NCBI RefSeq assembly: GCF_009725235.1
Contig: NZ_WJFC01000217.1
Location: 1-22,405 of the forward strand
Direction: 5' to 3'
Source of the DNA: Scytonema sp. UIC 10036
GTDB lineage: Bacteria; Cyanobacteriota; Cyanobacteriia; Cyanobacteriales; Nostocaceae
DNA: 22,405 nucleotides
The notes beneath the pieces are model-generated. The model was not told the DNA's origin and ran no database searches. It saw nothing but the letters and a program-made list of their open reading frames with translations. The translations under genes were made by a program, and so were the position numbers. Of this stretch, positions 7,501 through 16,300 are shown piece after piece (within the stretch, counting starts at the first letter, position 1; each line of letters starts with the position of its first letter).

Positions 7501-8775
7501 TTAACTGAGCAACTGCAATCCCTTGGATTGTAATTTCTTCTCTATGTGCTGCATTTCCTCAATGGATTCTCCACTCACAATCCCGTAGATTTCTGTATAA
7601 ATATTTCCGTATTTGACTTTCTCTAAGGCTGAGAGGATGATAAAATCTTTACGATCTAGTTCTGATTTTAATGTCATGAGAATGGAGTCTAGTGTTCCAC
7701 TCATACGGTAATCGGAGGAATATTTGGCGACTTCTTTTCCAAATCCTAACAGGGTTTGGCGCTGCAAACACAGTGGGGTTGAGCCGTTGATTCGGAAGTT
7801 GGCATCGATCGCATGGAGTTGTCCGTCTTTATCTTCTAATACGTCAAAGCCTATCATGCCAAAATAACCCTGCTCGTAAGCATATTTTCCAATGGCAGCT
7901 ATCATTTCATGGAATTTGCTCATGTCTGTCTCGCGGTAGTGAATTAATCCTCCTAAATAGTTCCCTTGTGGGGTAACGAGTTGTCCTGTGGTTCCCACAA
8001 GCACTATCTCTCCTGTCTTGCTTAGGTAGAATTGTACGCAGTGATTCTCTACCACGTTCTTCACAAATTCGGAAACAATAATCGTATCTAGCAGTTTAAT
8101 GTCGAGGTACTTCCTCAGTTCTTCAAAGCAGTAGTTCAGATCGCTGGTGCTTCTAATAATATAAGTACCTTCTCCTGATAGCCCGTGGGATGTTTTGATT
8201 AAGTAGGGAAATTGTTTTGGTAGCTGAATATCTTCAATATTAATGGTGTGTAGATTGTAGCTTTCGTATTTCGGACATTGCACTCCTAAATCGGCTAGTG
8301 TCACTTTGTTTAGCAAGCGGTAGTGAGTGTCTGGATCGACTGCGTGTTTTTCAGGTTTCAGGCGATCGAAGGGGAAAAGAGCAATCAGTTTGTCAAAGCG
8401 ATCGCTCTGGCTGAGTTCATCAAGATAAACTGAGCAATGTAATAATTCCAAATTGGAGTAGCTAAATCCAAAGTGCTCCTGCCAATATTTAATCAGTAAC
8501 TTTGGCGGTTGAACAATCATAATCCCCGGAACAAGATCGCCTAAAACTGCTAAATTTTTCCAAGGTTCTTTCTGGCAAAGTTTGTCAAAGGGTGTTTTAT
8601 TTGCTTCACTACTACCATCTTGAAGAAAGAATTTTTTCGTGTTGGGGTAAGCAGCCCAAGCCGCAGTTGCAGGGTAGTTAGGCAGCAGTGCATAACGGAA
8701 ATCTTTGATGTCTTTAGCAAAGAGATCGGAAAAAGAATTCCCCTCAAAGTGTTGAAAATTGTATGTTGATTTCAT
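7501..8775 (-). CDS. Stand-alone ATP-grasp ligase
   Basis: Predicted cytosolic enzyme of 424 residues. ATP-grasp enzymes join a carboxylate to an amine or other nucleophile through an acyl phosphate. Residues 1-145 form a pre-ATP-grasp region (YPATAAWAAYP, GIMIVQPPKLL). The ATP-grasp fold covers about 150-335, with the Gly-rich loop SHGLSGEG at 196-203, the hinge IVSEFV at 233-238, and the metal and nucleotide site HAIDANFRINGS at 321-332 (Asp324, Asn326). The tail 336-424 ends in a small alpha/beta segment (YGIVSGESIEEMQ). The layout recalls PGM1-type peptide ligases of pheganomycin biosynthesis more than MysC or microviridin ligases, but that rests on memory of fold order. No Shine-Dalgarno is seen at the ATG; a heptamer repeat abuts it. 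It lies 98 nt after the 76-residue gene and 254 nt before the NRPS gene on the same strand. Substrate unknown. Confidence 0.88.
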   Translation of the reverse strand: MKSTYNFQHFEGNSFSDLFAKDIKDFRYALLPNYPATAAWAAYPNTKKFFLQDGSSEANKTPFDKLCQKEPWKNLAVLGDLVPGIMIVQPPKLLIKYWQEHFGFSYSNLELLHCSVYLDELSQSDRFDKLIALFPFDRLKPEKHAVDPDTHYRLLNKVTLADLGVQCPKYESYNLHTINIEDIQLPKQFPYLIKTSHGLSGEGTYIIRSTSDLNYCFEELRKYLDIKLLDTIIVSEFVKNVVENHCVQFYLSKTGEIVLVGTTGQLVTPQGNYLGGLIHYRETDMSKFHEMIAAIGKYAYEQGYFGMIGFDVLEDKDGQLHAIDANFRINGSTPLCLQRQTLLGFGKEVAKYSSDYRMSGTLDSILMTLKSELDRKDFIILSALEKVKYGNIYTEIYGIVSGESIEEMQHIEKKLQSKGLQLLS

Positions 8776-8778
8776 TAA

Positions 8779-8829
8779 TAGTTAGTGGTTAGTGGTTAGT
8801 AGTTGGTTGGGGCGCAAGGCTCTGCGCCC
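8779..8829. repeat. Composite repeat: GTTAGTG-type tract plus hairpin
   Basis: Three GTTAGTGG/GTTAGTAG units are followed by GGGCGCA-AGGCTC-TGCGCCC (8810-8829, 7-bp stem). It sits directly upstream of the ATP-grasp ATG. The same composite in inverted orientation is at 19764-19817. Confidence 0.85.
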
Positions 8830-8873
8830 TTACAGTACCTTTCTGCTAGAATCACCGATAACTATTTATTCAT

Positions 8874-9104
8874 TTAACCTGCAGTTCGGCTGATAATTCC
8901 AAGTTGACGATCAACTGGATTGGAGTCGTTAGTTTCTTCAGATAGCCCTGGAATGGGAACATCTACGTTTTCGCTATCGTGAACGGAGTCATTCAAGTCA
9001 TTGATATTCCCAGATTCTTTTTGAGATCCTAATGGATCGATGACACTTGGATCGGAGCTTTCATGGACTGCTAAATTGATTGGCTTACGTGGCTCCTGAG
9101 ACAT
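8874..9104 (-). CDS. Small acidic protein, possible ligase partner or precursor peptide
   Basis: 76 residues, not recognised. The start is well supported: ATG with AGAGGT five bases upstream. The protein has 8 Asp and 6 Glu against 5 Lys/Arg, no Cys and no Phe, Tyr or Trp, so it is probably unstructured. The N-terminal part has KPINLAVHESSDPSVIDPLG, the middle is rich in Asn, Asp and Ser, and the C-terminal part is PVDRQLGIISRTAG. It has no signal peptide or membrane segment. It follows the HD-GYP gene by 89 nt and precedes the ATP-grasp gene by 98 nt on the same strand, so co-transcription is plausible. Size, composition and the ligase next door fit a ribosomal precursor peptide, but no known graspetide core (such as a TxKYPSDW-type motif) is present. 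It could also be a regulatory or stress-type disordered protein. Confidence 0.75.
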   Translation of the reverse strand: MSQEPRKPINLAVHESSDPSVIDPLGSQKESGNINDLNDSVHDSENVDVPIPGLSEETNDSNPVDRQLGIISRTAG

Positions 9105-9134
9105 TTTTACCTCTTTGCTGAACTTGCGTAACTA

Positions 9135-9153
9135 CTTACCTAGACAAGGTAAG
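9135..9153. promoter_or_regulatory. Perfect dyad upstream of the small acidic protein gene
   Basis: CTTACCT-N5-AGGTAAG is a perfect 7-bp inverted repeat centred about 40 nt upstream of the ATG at 9104. It is either an operator for the small protein/ATP-grasp/NRPS unit or a stem-loop in the leader RNA. I know of no matching regulator site. Confidence 0.45.
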
Positions 9154-9193
9154 ACTTAGACAAGTGCTGTTCCCTCTAGCAAGGGAGAGAACC

Positions 9194-10978
9194 TCAAGGA
9201 ATACATTTTAGCCAAATGGAATCTGTAGGTTCTCCAGACATTCCTAGAAACTGGTAACCACCATCTCTCATAATTTTGATACAAGCATTCACAACATTGG
9301 CATCATATTTCTTGTTTATGTTGTTTTCCAGTTCTAGGCAAGCGTGCTCTAGCGATAATCCCGGACGGTAGGGTCTGTGAGATATCATAGCTTCCATGAC
9401 ATCGGCAACAGATAAGATACGGGACTCTTCCATAATTTCTTCACCCATTATGCCACGCGGATACCCAGTTCCATCTAATCGCTCGTGGTGTTGCCCAACA
9501 ATAGTTGCAATAGGCCATTCAAATGAAACTTTTTTTAAAATCTCTTCTCCTACCTGTGGGTGTTGTTTAATCAGTTCAAACTCAATACGACTGAGACGGG
9601 TTGGTTTTGAGAGAATCTCAGATGGTATGGCAATTTTACCAATATCATGAAGCAGAGCAGCAATATTGAGGGCTTCTAACCTCTGTTTAGTTAATCCTAA
9701 CTGTTTGCCGATCGCAACCGCCAGCCAAGCCACACGTCTTTGGTGACCGGCTGTGTAGGGATCGCGTACCTCAAGCGTTTCAGATAGCGCAGCCACTGCT
9801 TCGAGCAAAGCCTCTTTGGAACGTGAAATAGCCGCAAGTCTTTCAGCGTCAATTCTCTCATATTCCATAAGACTTTCAGTAGTATAAAGAGCGCGAGATA
9901 AATCTCCTGCTAAAGCTTCAAGGTAATATATTTCTTCATCATCAAAGGCATTGGGTTCGCGTGAATAAAGGTTGAGTACGGCAACAACGCGACTACTGTG
10001 AAACAGGGGGAAAGCAGCTGATGAACGAAAACCACTATAAAGAGCTGACTGACGCCAATGTCTATAGCCCGCATCATGCTGAATATCTGTAGAAGTTTGA
10101 GGCTTACCGAGTTTTATTGCTCTCCCAGTAGAACCTTCAGCAGTCTCTGTGCTATCCCAAGTGATTTTGATATTCTCAAGATAACCCGTCGTATCACCCC
10201 ATTTGGAAAGCAGTGCGATCGGCATTGAGGGATTGTCTGGCACTTCTCCAATCCATGCCATTGCATACTTTCCTTGTTCAACCAATGCTTGTGTGACAGC
10301 ATCTGCAATTTCCTGCTTATTGTAATGTCGCATCATCGCTCGGATAGATGCAACCAGCAATTTGAGCAATTGATTAGACCGTAGAAGCGCAAATTGAGCT
10401 TGCTTTTTCTCAGATACATCAACAATAATGGAGTAGAGTAGTTTTTGCCCATGTAATTGTACGGGATGTGAGTAAACCTCGACATCACGAGTATTGCCGT
10501 TGGCCCGACGATGAACAAATTTAAAATGATTGCCATGTTGCGATCGCGCCGCAGCTATTTCATCAAATATCTCATCTTCACTCAAGAGATTAATCTCAGA
10601 AATGCTCATTGAGCAAATTTTTTCCTTACTCCAACCATAGAAAGTAACAGCTGCATCATTTGCCTGTATAATCTTGCCATGTAACGGATCGATAAGCAGT
10701 TGGGGAAGCCCATGTTGTTCAAACAATTGGGTGTAGGTTTCTACTGCTTCATTCCGTTCTCTCTGAATCTTCTGTTTGGCTCCATAATTCTTTTCTATCA
10801 GAAGATAGAGTAAATAGGATGTAATAGCCGCAAAAAGCAAACCTTTACAAGATTGATATAGAACTTGGCGAAAGTCTCCCTTGACAAACAAGAGGTCTGT
10901 GGCAATAATCCAAGCTGTAGATATTAAGAAATATGTATAAGAGATGCGCTCCTTGGGGTCGAGTTTCAATCTGTACAT
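9194..10978 (-). CDS. Membrane-anchored PAS-GAF-HD-GYP c-di-GMP phosphodiesterase
   Basis: 594 residues. HD-GYP domains hydrolyse cyclic di-GMP. Two N-terminal membrane helices (about 13-31 and 44-61) anchor the protein. A PAS domain follows at about 80-195 (LLIDPLHGKIIQANDAAVTFYGWS), then a GAF domain at about 205-368, then HD-GYP at about 388-580. The HD-GYP signatures are complete: GHQRRV at 411, LLHDIGKIAIP with HD at 444-445, and HHERLDGTGYPRG at 497-509. A catalytically active enzyme is therefore likely. The ATG has AGGA ten bases upstream. It is divergent from the histidine kinase and upstream of, and parallel to, the small protein/ATP-grasp/NRPS genes. The signal sensed is unknown. 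Confidence 0.94.
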   Translation of the reverse strand: MYRLKLDPKERISYTYFLISTAWIIATDLLFVKGDFRQVLYQSCKGLLFAAITSYLLYLLIEKNYGAKQKIQRERNEAVETYTQLFEQHGLPQLLIDPLHGKIIQANDAAVTFYGWSKEKICSMSISEINLLSEDEIFDEIAAARSQHGNHFKFVHRRANGNTRDVEVYSHPVQLHGQKLLYSIIVDVSEKKQAQFALLRSNQLLKLLVASIRAMMRHYNKQEIADAVTQALVEQGKYAMAWIGEVPDNPSMPIALLSKWGDTTGYLENIKITWDSTETAEGSTGRAIKLGKPQTSTDIQHDAGYRHWRQSALYSGFRSSAAFPLFHSSRVVAVLNLYSREPNAFDDEEIYYLEALAGDLSRALYTTESLMEYERIDAERLAAISRSKEALLEAVAALSETLEVRDPYTAGHQRRVAWLAVAIGKQLGLTKQRLEALNIAALLHDIGKIAIPSEILSKPTRLSRIEFELIKQHPQVGEEILKKVSFEWPIATIVGQHHERLDGTGYPRGIMGEEIMEESRILSVADVMEAMISHRPYRPGLSLEHACLELENNINKKYDANVVNACIKIMRDGGYQFLGMSGEPTDSIWLKCIP

Positions 10979-11100
10979 TTTAAAGTTTTCCTGTAAGCTT
11001 TGAGTTAAAGTCGTTAGTAAAAGAATACTCAGGCAAACTACCTACCTATAGTTGTTGGAGTTTTGTTGATGGTAACAATATAAAATTGAGCAATAATCGC

Positions 11101-11325
11101 ATGGCGGCAGTTTACCTCCTAAAATACTTGCTTGCATTTGCTGCAGAGTCAAATAATTTTTTAGCATATGGAACGCTTGTGGGAGGGTGGGGACTTATAT
11201 TGTTTTCATTGTTACTTAATATACCAATGATATTACTTATTTTAATGAACCATAAAGACGCAAAGGGCACAAAGAAAGAGAAAAAGATAGGTAATTCTAT
11301 GGTAGGAACGGAGCGATCGCAATAG
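11101..11325 (+). CDS. Possible small membrane protein
   Basis: 74 codons from an ATG at 11101 (a TTG at 11086 is also in frame). Residues about 1-15 and 23-48 are strongly hydrophobic (LVGGWGLILFSLLLNIPMILLI), giving one or two membrane helices, followed by a basic tail HKDAKGTKKEKK. The tail is encoded by a dispersed repeat (CATAAAGACGCAAAGGGCAC type), so the original C-terminus may have been replaced. No clear ribosome binding site. Not recognised; could be spurious. Confidence 0.35.
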   Translation: MAAVYLLKYLLAFAAESNNFLAYGTLVGGWGLILFSLLLNIPMILLILMNHKDAKGTKKEKKIGNSMVGTERSQ

Positions 11326-11447
11326 AAATATATTTGACAGTCGTGACAAACACCTGAGCCAGTGTTAATTAGCTAGTTTTTCAGGGAATTTTAAGTAAGT
11401 ATACTGTGGCATTTTTTTCCCACATAGAAATTCTGACCCCTGAAAGT

Positions 11448-13259
11448 ATGAAAACGCGCTTACCGTTTGCCTTAGACTGGACAGTGTTCTTGACTCTATT
11501 GGCTTTGCCTGTTATTCACTTTTGTGTTAGTAACGTAGCCTTATCACTAGCTTTTAAGAATGGTGTAACAGTAGTTTGGCCTACAGCAGGGATTTACCTG
11601 GCAGCCGTTCTGGTGCTGGGGTATCGTATTTGGCCTGCTATCTTGTTAAGTGAATTGCTTATTAACTCCTCATTAATTTATCAAAATACCGTAGTTAGCG
11701 TTTCCATTTCAATAATTGACCTGTTAGATCCACTGCTTGTTAGTGCAGGTATACACTATTTCATCAGACAATACTATTTTTTGAATCGCGCACAAGATGT
11801 GTTTAAATTTATCGGAGTCATCATGGCTTGTCCCTTATTGAGTACGACTCTTGCCACAACCGTTCTCTGTCTGAATGGTATTGCTTCTTGGACAGCATAT
11901 GGAGAAACTTGGTGGCTTTGGTGGACATCAATCGTAATCAGTATGCTTCTTGTGACACCATCACTGTTGACTTGGAGCAAGCGTTCAAGATTATTGAGAC
12001 AATCTAGAAGATTCTGGATTATCGAGTTTACTCTTTTACTATTCCTAACAGCTGTCATTACTAAAGTAGCATTTAGCGGAGAATATTCAGTGGAGTATAT
12101 GCTGATTCCCCTATTGGCATGGTCAGCATTTCGCTTTGAACACAGGGAAGTTACCTTGTTGATAGTGATTATCTCGGGAATCGCAATTTGGGGAACTGCT
12201 CAAGGTTTTGGGTCATTTGTCCGACCATCAACTCATGAATCTTTAGTGCTACTGCAATCTTTTGTAGGAGTCATTGCATTATCAACCTTGCTATTGTCCG
12301 CAGTTATTCACGAAAACAGACAAGCAGCATTGGAACTTCAACAAGCAAATGAAGAATTAGAGCAACGAGTTGACGAACGCACTCTGGAATTAAAAAATGC
12401 CCTCCAAGAACTTCAACAAACGCAATTTCAGATGATTCAAAGTGAAAAAATGTCTAGTTTGGGTCAACTGGTTGCAGGTGTCGCCCATGAAATCAACAAT
12501 CCAGTCAATTTTATTCACGGCAATATTAGCCACCTCCATGAATATACTCAAAATTTGTTGCAGATGCTGCAACTTTATCAGCAACGCCATCCGAGCAATG
12601 ACCCAGAGATTCAAGCGCTTGCAGAGGAAATTGATTTAGAGTTTCTGATTGAGGATTTGCAGAAGATGTTGGCTTCTATGAAAATGGGAACTGACAGGAT
12701 TCGTAGCATTGTGCTATCGCTACGAAACTTTTCCCGCATGGATGAAGCGGAGTTCAAAGCAGTGGACATTCATGAGGGAATTGAAAGTACGTTGTTGATT
12801 TTACAACACCGTTTAAAGGACAAACCTGAATGTCCAGCAATTGACGTGAAGAGATACTACGGTAGCTTACCGCAAGTAGAGTGCTATCCAGGACAACTCA
12901 ATCAAGTTTTAATGAATATTCTGGTAAATGCGATAGATGCCTTGGATGAGGTTAATGCCAAACGCACATATCAACAGATTAAGGAAAACCCCAGCCAGAT
13001 TACTATCCGTACCGCAGTGAAAGATGTCCAGTGGATAGAAATTGCGGTAGCGGATAATGGAGCTGGAATGACCCAACAAGTGAAAAACCGCATTTTTGAC
13101 CCCTTCTTCACCACTAAACCTGTAGGTAAAGGAACAGGAATGGGTATGGCAATTAGCTATCAAATTATTACCGAAAAACATAGAGGCAAATTGGAATGTT
13201 TGTCTACTCTTGGTAAAGGAACCGAGTTTATTATTCAACTCCCTATCTGCATAATTTAA
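11448..13259 (+). CDS. MASE1-type sensor histidine kinase
   Basis: 603 residues from ATG 11448. A GTG at 11406 would add 14 residues, but the N-terminus from MKTRLPFALDW leads straight into the first membrane helix. Residues about 8-292 form about eight membrane helices of MASE1 type (VTVVWPTAGIYLAAVLVLGYR). A coiled coil follows at about 293-335 (ELQQANEELEQRVDERTLEL). The kinase core has the H box GVAHEINNPVNFIHGN with His347, the N box LNQVLMNILVNAIDAL, G1 DNGAGM, the F box FDPFFTTKP, and G2 GKGTGMGMAIS. It is therefore likely an active kinase. No receiver domain or response regulator gene is nearby. It converges on the NRPS gene that ends at 13394 and diverges from the HD-GYP gene. Confidence 0.93.
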   Translation: MKTRLPFALDWTVFLTLLALPVIHFCVSNVALSLAFKNGVTVVWPTAGIYLAAVLVLGYRIWPAILLSELLINSSLIYQNTVVSVSISIIDLLDPLLVSAGIHYFIRQYYFLNRAQDVFKFIGVIMACPLLSTTLATTVLCLNGIASWTAYGETWWLWWTSIVISMLLVTPSLLTWSKRSRLLRQSRRFWIIEFTLLLFLTAVITKVAFSGEYSVEYMLIPLLAWSAFRFEHREVTLLIVIISGIAIWGTAQGFGSFVRPSTHESLVLLQSFVGVIALSTLLLSAVIHENRQAALELQQANEELEQRVDERTLELKNALQELQQTQFQMIQSEKMSSLGQLVAGVAHEINNPVNFIHGNISHLHEYTQNLLQMLQLYQQRHPSNDPEIQALAEEIDLEFLIEDLQKMLASMKMGTDRIRSIVLSLRNFSRMDEAEFKAVDIHEGIESTLLILQHRLKDKPECPAIDVKRYYGSLPQVECYPGQLNQVLMNILVNAIDALDEVNAKRTYQQIKENPSQITIRTAVKDVQWIEIAVADNGAGMTQQVKNRIFDPFFTTKPVGKGTGMGMAISYQIITEKHRGKLECLSTLGKGTEFIIQLPICII

Positions 13260-13328
13260 TTAAGGTAACAATTGGGTTAAACTTAACTTCTCCAGTTAGA
13301 CGTCATTGCGTATAAAAAATAAATTCTT

Positions 13329-13355
13329 TTGCGCCTCTGCGCCTTTGCGTGAGAT
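13329..13355. repeat. Inverted copy of the 27-nt dispersed repeat
   Basis: TGCGCCTTTGCGTGAGAT type sequence; 25 of 27 bases match the reverse complement of 7284-7310. It lies between the convergent histidine kinase and NRPS genes. Confidence 0.85.
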
Positions 13356-13393
13356 AAAAAAGATGTAATTCATTTACCTGAAAACACACCGTA

Positions 13394-16300
13394 CTATTCC
13401 CTATTGCGATCTTTTCTTAAAGAAGATAACTTCATCCGCCGACTCTCGCGAGAAAGTGGAACTAAAGCAGGAGATTTATTTTTTTCTTTGCCATCTTTTA
13501 AATTTTCTACCACCTGAGATAATTCTGCAATTGTCGGTGCTTCAAACAGGCTACGCAAAGGTAACTCTATCTTAAAAGCGTCCCGCACTCTGGAGACGAT
13601 TTGAGTTGCGAGTAAAGAATGACCCCCCAATTCAAAAAAATTATCGCGGATACTCAATCGCTGAATTCCCAAAACCTCTGCAAAAATTTTTATCAGTACT
13701 TTTTCAACTTCAGTCCGAGGTGCAACATAACCACCTGCTAGTTCTGGTTTGATATTGTTAGGCACGGGTATAGCTCGGTAGTTGATTTTACCATTAGGCG
13801 TTAAAGGCAGAGACTCTAGGACAACAAAAGCTGATGGCACCATATATTCAGGTAGTTTTTGTGCTACGTATATCTGTAATTGTGGTACTAATTGACGTGC
13901 TGCTTTTGCTTGTAAGGGATTATTTGCGTATGAACGCCACGGATCTGAGGGAGTGTTGGGTGGAGGAGCCGTTATATAACTCCCTCGTTTTATAAAAACT
14001 ACGTCATAGCGTCCTTCATGATTTGAATCTGACCAACTCATATTAACTTTGTAAGGTAAACTTTCAGCTATACGATAAAAATCTTCTGGATCGACTCCGA
14101 GATTGTGTAAGCTTTGCAATGCTTCTCGTATTTGCGCCACAGTTTGAAAATCTTCTGCGCCTGATAACCATTGTGCTGTTTTGACTGCAGCTATGACTCT
14201 TGCATTTGGCACGTTGATAATACTTACAGTTTCTGGTTGTTTCTCAGTTAATAGTTGACGGAGTGCTAACAGTGTTAAGCGATCTTTATTCCAGTCGATA
14301 CATTCCCTCTCTCCCTGTTGAAATGTGAGAGAATTCTCAATCCCTAGATTAGAGGGTGAGTGAGAGGAATTTGTTTCAGCACCAATATGAAGAATGACGT
14401 TATAACGAAACTGAGTTAATTCATTTTGCGAGCATCCCCGCATCAATTGAATCTCTACGCTGCTAATCTCTGGGAAGTGCTGCACCAATGCATGGAAAAA
14501 CGCTGGAGCGATCGCTAACTCGGTTTCTTGAAAAACTTGCATTTGTACCCTCTGCAGTAACTGTTCTCGTGTCAAACCGGGTTCTGCTTGATACAATTGT
14601 ACTGACGCATGAAAGCCTTGTAGTAAGGGGAAACTGCGTACATCTCCTATGAATATAAAGCCACCAGGAGCAGTGGTACGCACAGCGCCTTCTAACACCT
14701 GTAAAAGATATTCAATACTGGGAAAGTATTGCACAACCGAGTTGAGAACGATCGCATCAAAAGTCCCTGCTTCGATTCCTTCAAAATCCGTAGCTTCTTT
14801 TTCCAACAATTTGATGTGGTTTGAAGACGAGAGGTAGTGCGTCTCTACTTTTGATAGTTGCTGCTGTATGTAATTGAGTGCAAATTTGGAAAAGTCTGTT
14901 CCATAATATTGGGTGCAGTGAGGTGCGATTTTGAAGAGTAATAAACCTGTTCCACAACCAATTTCTAGCACTTTCTTGGGTTGCAAAGCCAGAATTTGAT
15001 TGACTTGATTATTCACCCACTCCTGCATCTGTTCTGCTGGAATCGGTTGATTTGTATAACTGCTATTCCATCCCGTAATATTAAATGTTGGAGCTATATC
15101 TGTAGCTGGTTGATTGTAGGTTTCGTTGTAAAGCATCTGCCATTGCAGAACTTGCTCGTCTTGAAAAATGGGGAATTGGGAAGTAGGAATTGGGGAAAAA
15201 CAGTTACGATTGAGAACAACATAAGCAACAAGATGTTTTTCCCCCGGAATATCCTCACGAGCAACAACGACTGTTTGTGTTACGGCTGGATGTTGACTTA
15301 AAGCTGCTTCAATTTCTCCTAACTCAATACGGTAGCCACGAATTTTTACTTGTTCGTCAAGACGCCCTAAAAATTCAAGTTTGCCATCTGCTCTATAGCG
15401 AACTAAATCGCCTGTTTTGTAAAGTTTTGTTTCAGGGATAAATGGGGTTTTTGTCAAGTCTTCTATAAATTGGGCTTGTGTTAGTTCAGAACGATTGAGA
15501 TAACCTCGTGCTAGCCCATCACCAGCAATGTACAATTCTCCAGGTACACCAATGGGTAAGGGTTGCAGATGTCGATCTAGGACGTAAACTCTTGTGTTTG
15601 CGATCGCACGTCCAATTGCTGGTACAGTATTTGTTTGTTGTCTAACGGGAACTTCACCGGATGTTGTGACCACAGTATTCTCTGTTGGACCATAATTATT
15701 GACAACTTGGAATGTTATAGTTGTTGACGGATACTGATGCAGTTTATCACCTCCTGTCAGCAATATTCGTAAAGCTGTATCACCAGACCATTGTAATGAC
15801 AAAACTTTCTCGGCTATTGGAGTCGGTAAAAAGCTAATTGTTATAGCTTTTGAGATTATCCAATCTCGTAGTTTTTCTGGAAAATATTTGATTTCATCAT
15901 CTGGAAAATAAATGCTTGCTCCTGCACTAAGATAAGGCAATATTTCCCAACTACAAGCATCAAAAGCCACTCCAGCAATCTGCGTAGCTTTGTCATTTGG
16001 GGAAATTGCAAACGCTTTTTGATGCCAAAAAATTAGATTTAATAATCCTTTGTGTTCAATTTCAACACCTTTGGGCTGTCCTGTAGAGCCAGAAGTGTAG
16101 ATAACATAGGCAAGATTATTAACTGTAATCTTACTAGTAGGGTTATCTTCTCTCTGCTGAGCAATACTATCCCAATCTTTATCCAAACAAATAATTTGTG
16201 CATTTTGCTTTCCCAGATGATTTAACCATCGTTCTTGAGTCAACAAAATTGGAACTCGAGCATCTGCAAGCATTAAGCTTAAACGTTCGCTAGGATAAGC

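Noticed and set aside
7501..8775. ATP-grasp gene as MysC of mycosporine synthesis or as a microviridin ligase
   Set aside because: There is no dehydroquinate-synthase-like or O-methyltransferase gene nearby, the N-terminal region differs from MysC, and no microviridin-type precursor is present.
8779..8815. Tandem GTTAGTG units as a CRISPR array
   Set aside because: The units are 7-8 nt in direct tandem with no spacers. This is a heptamer-type repeat, and no CRISPR array or cas gene is seen in the window.
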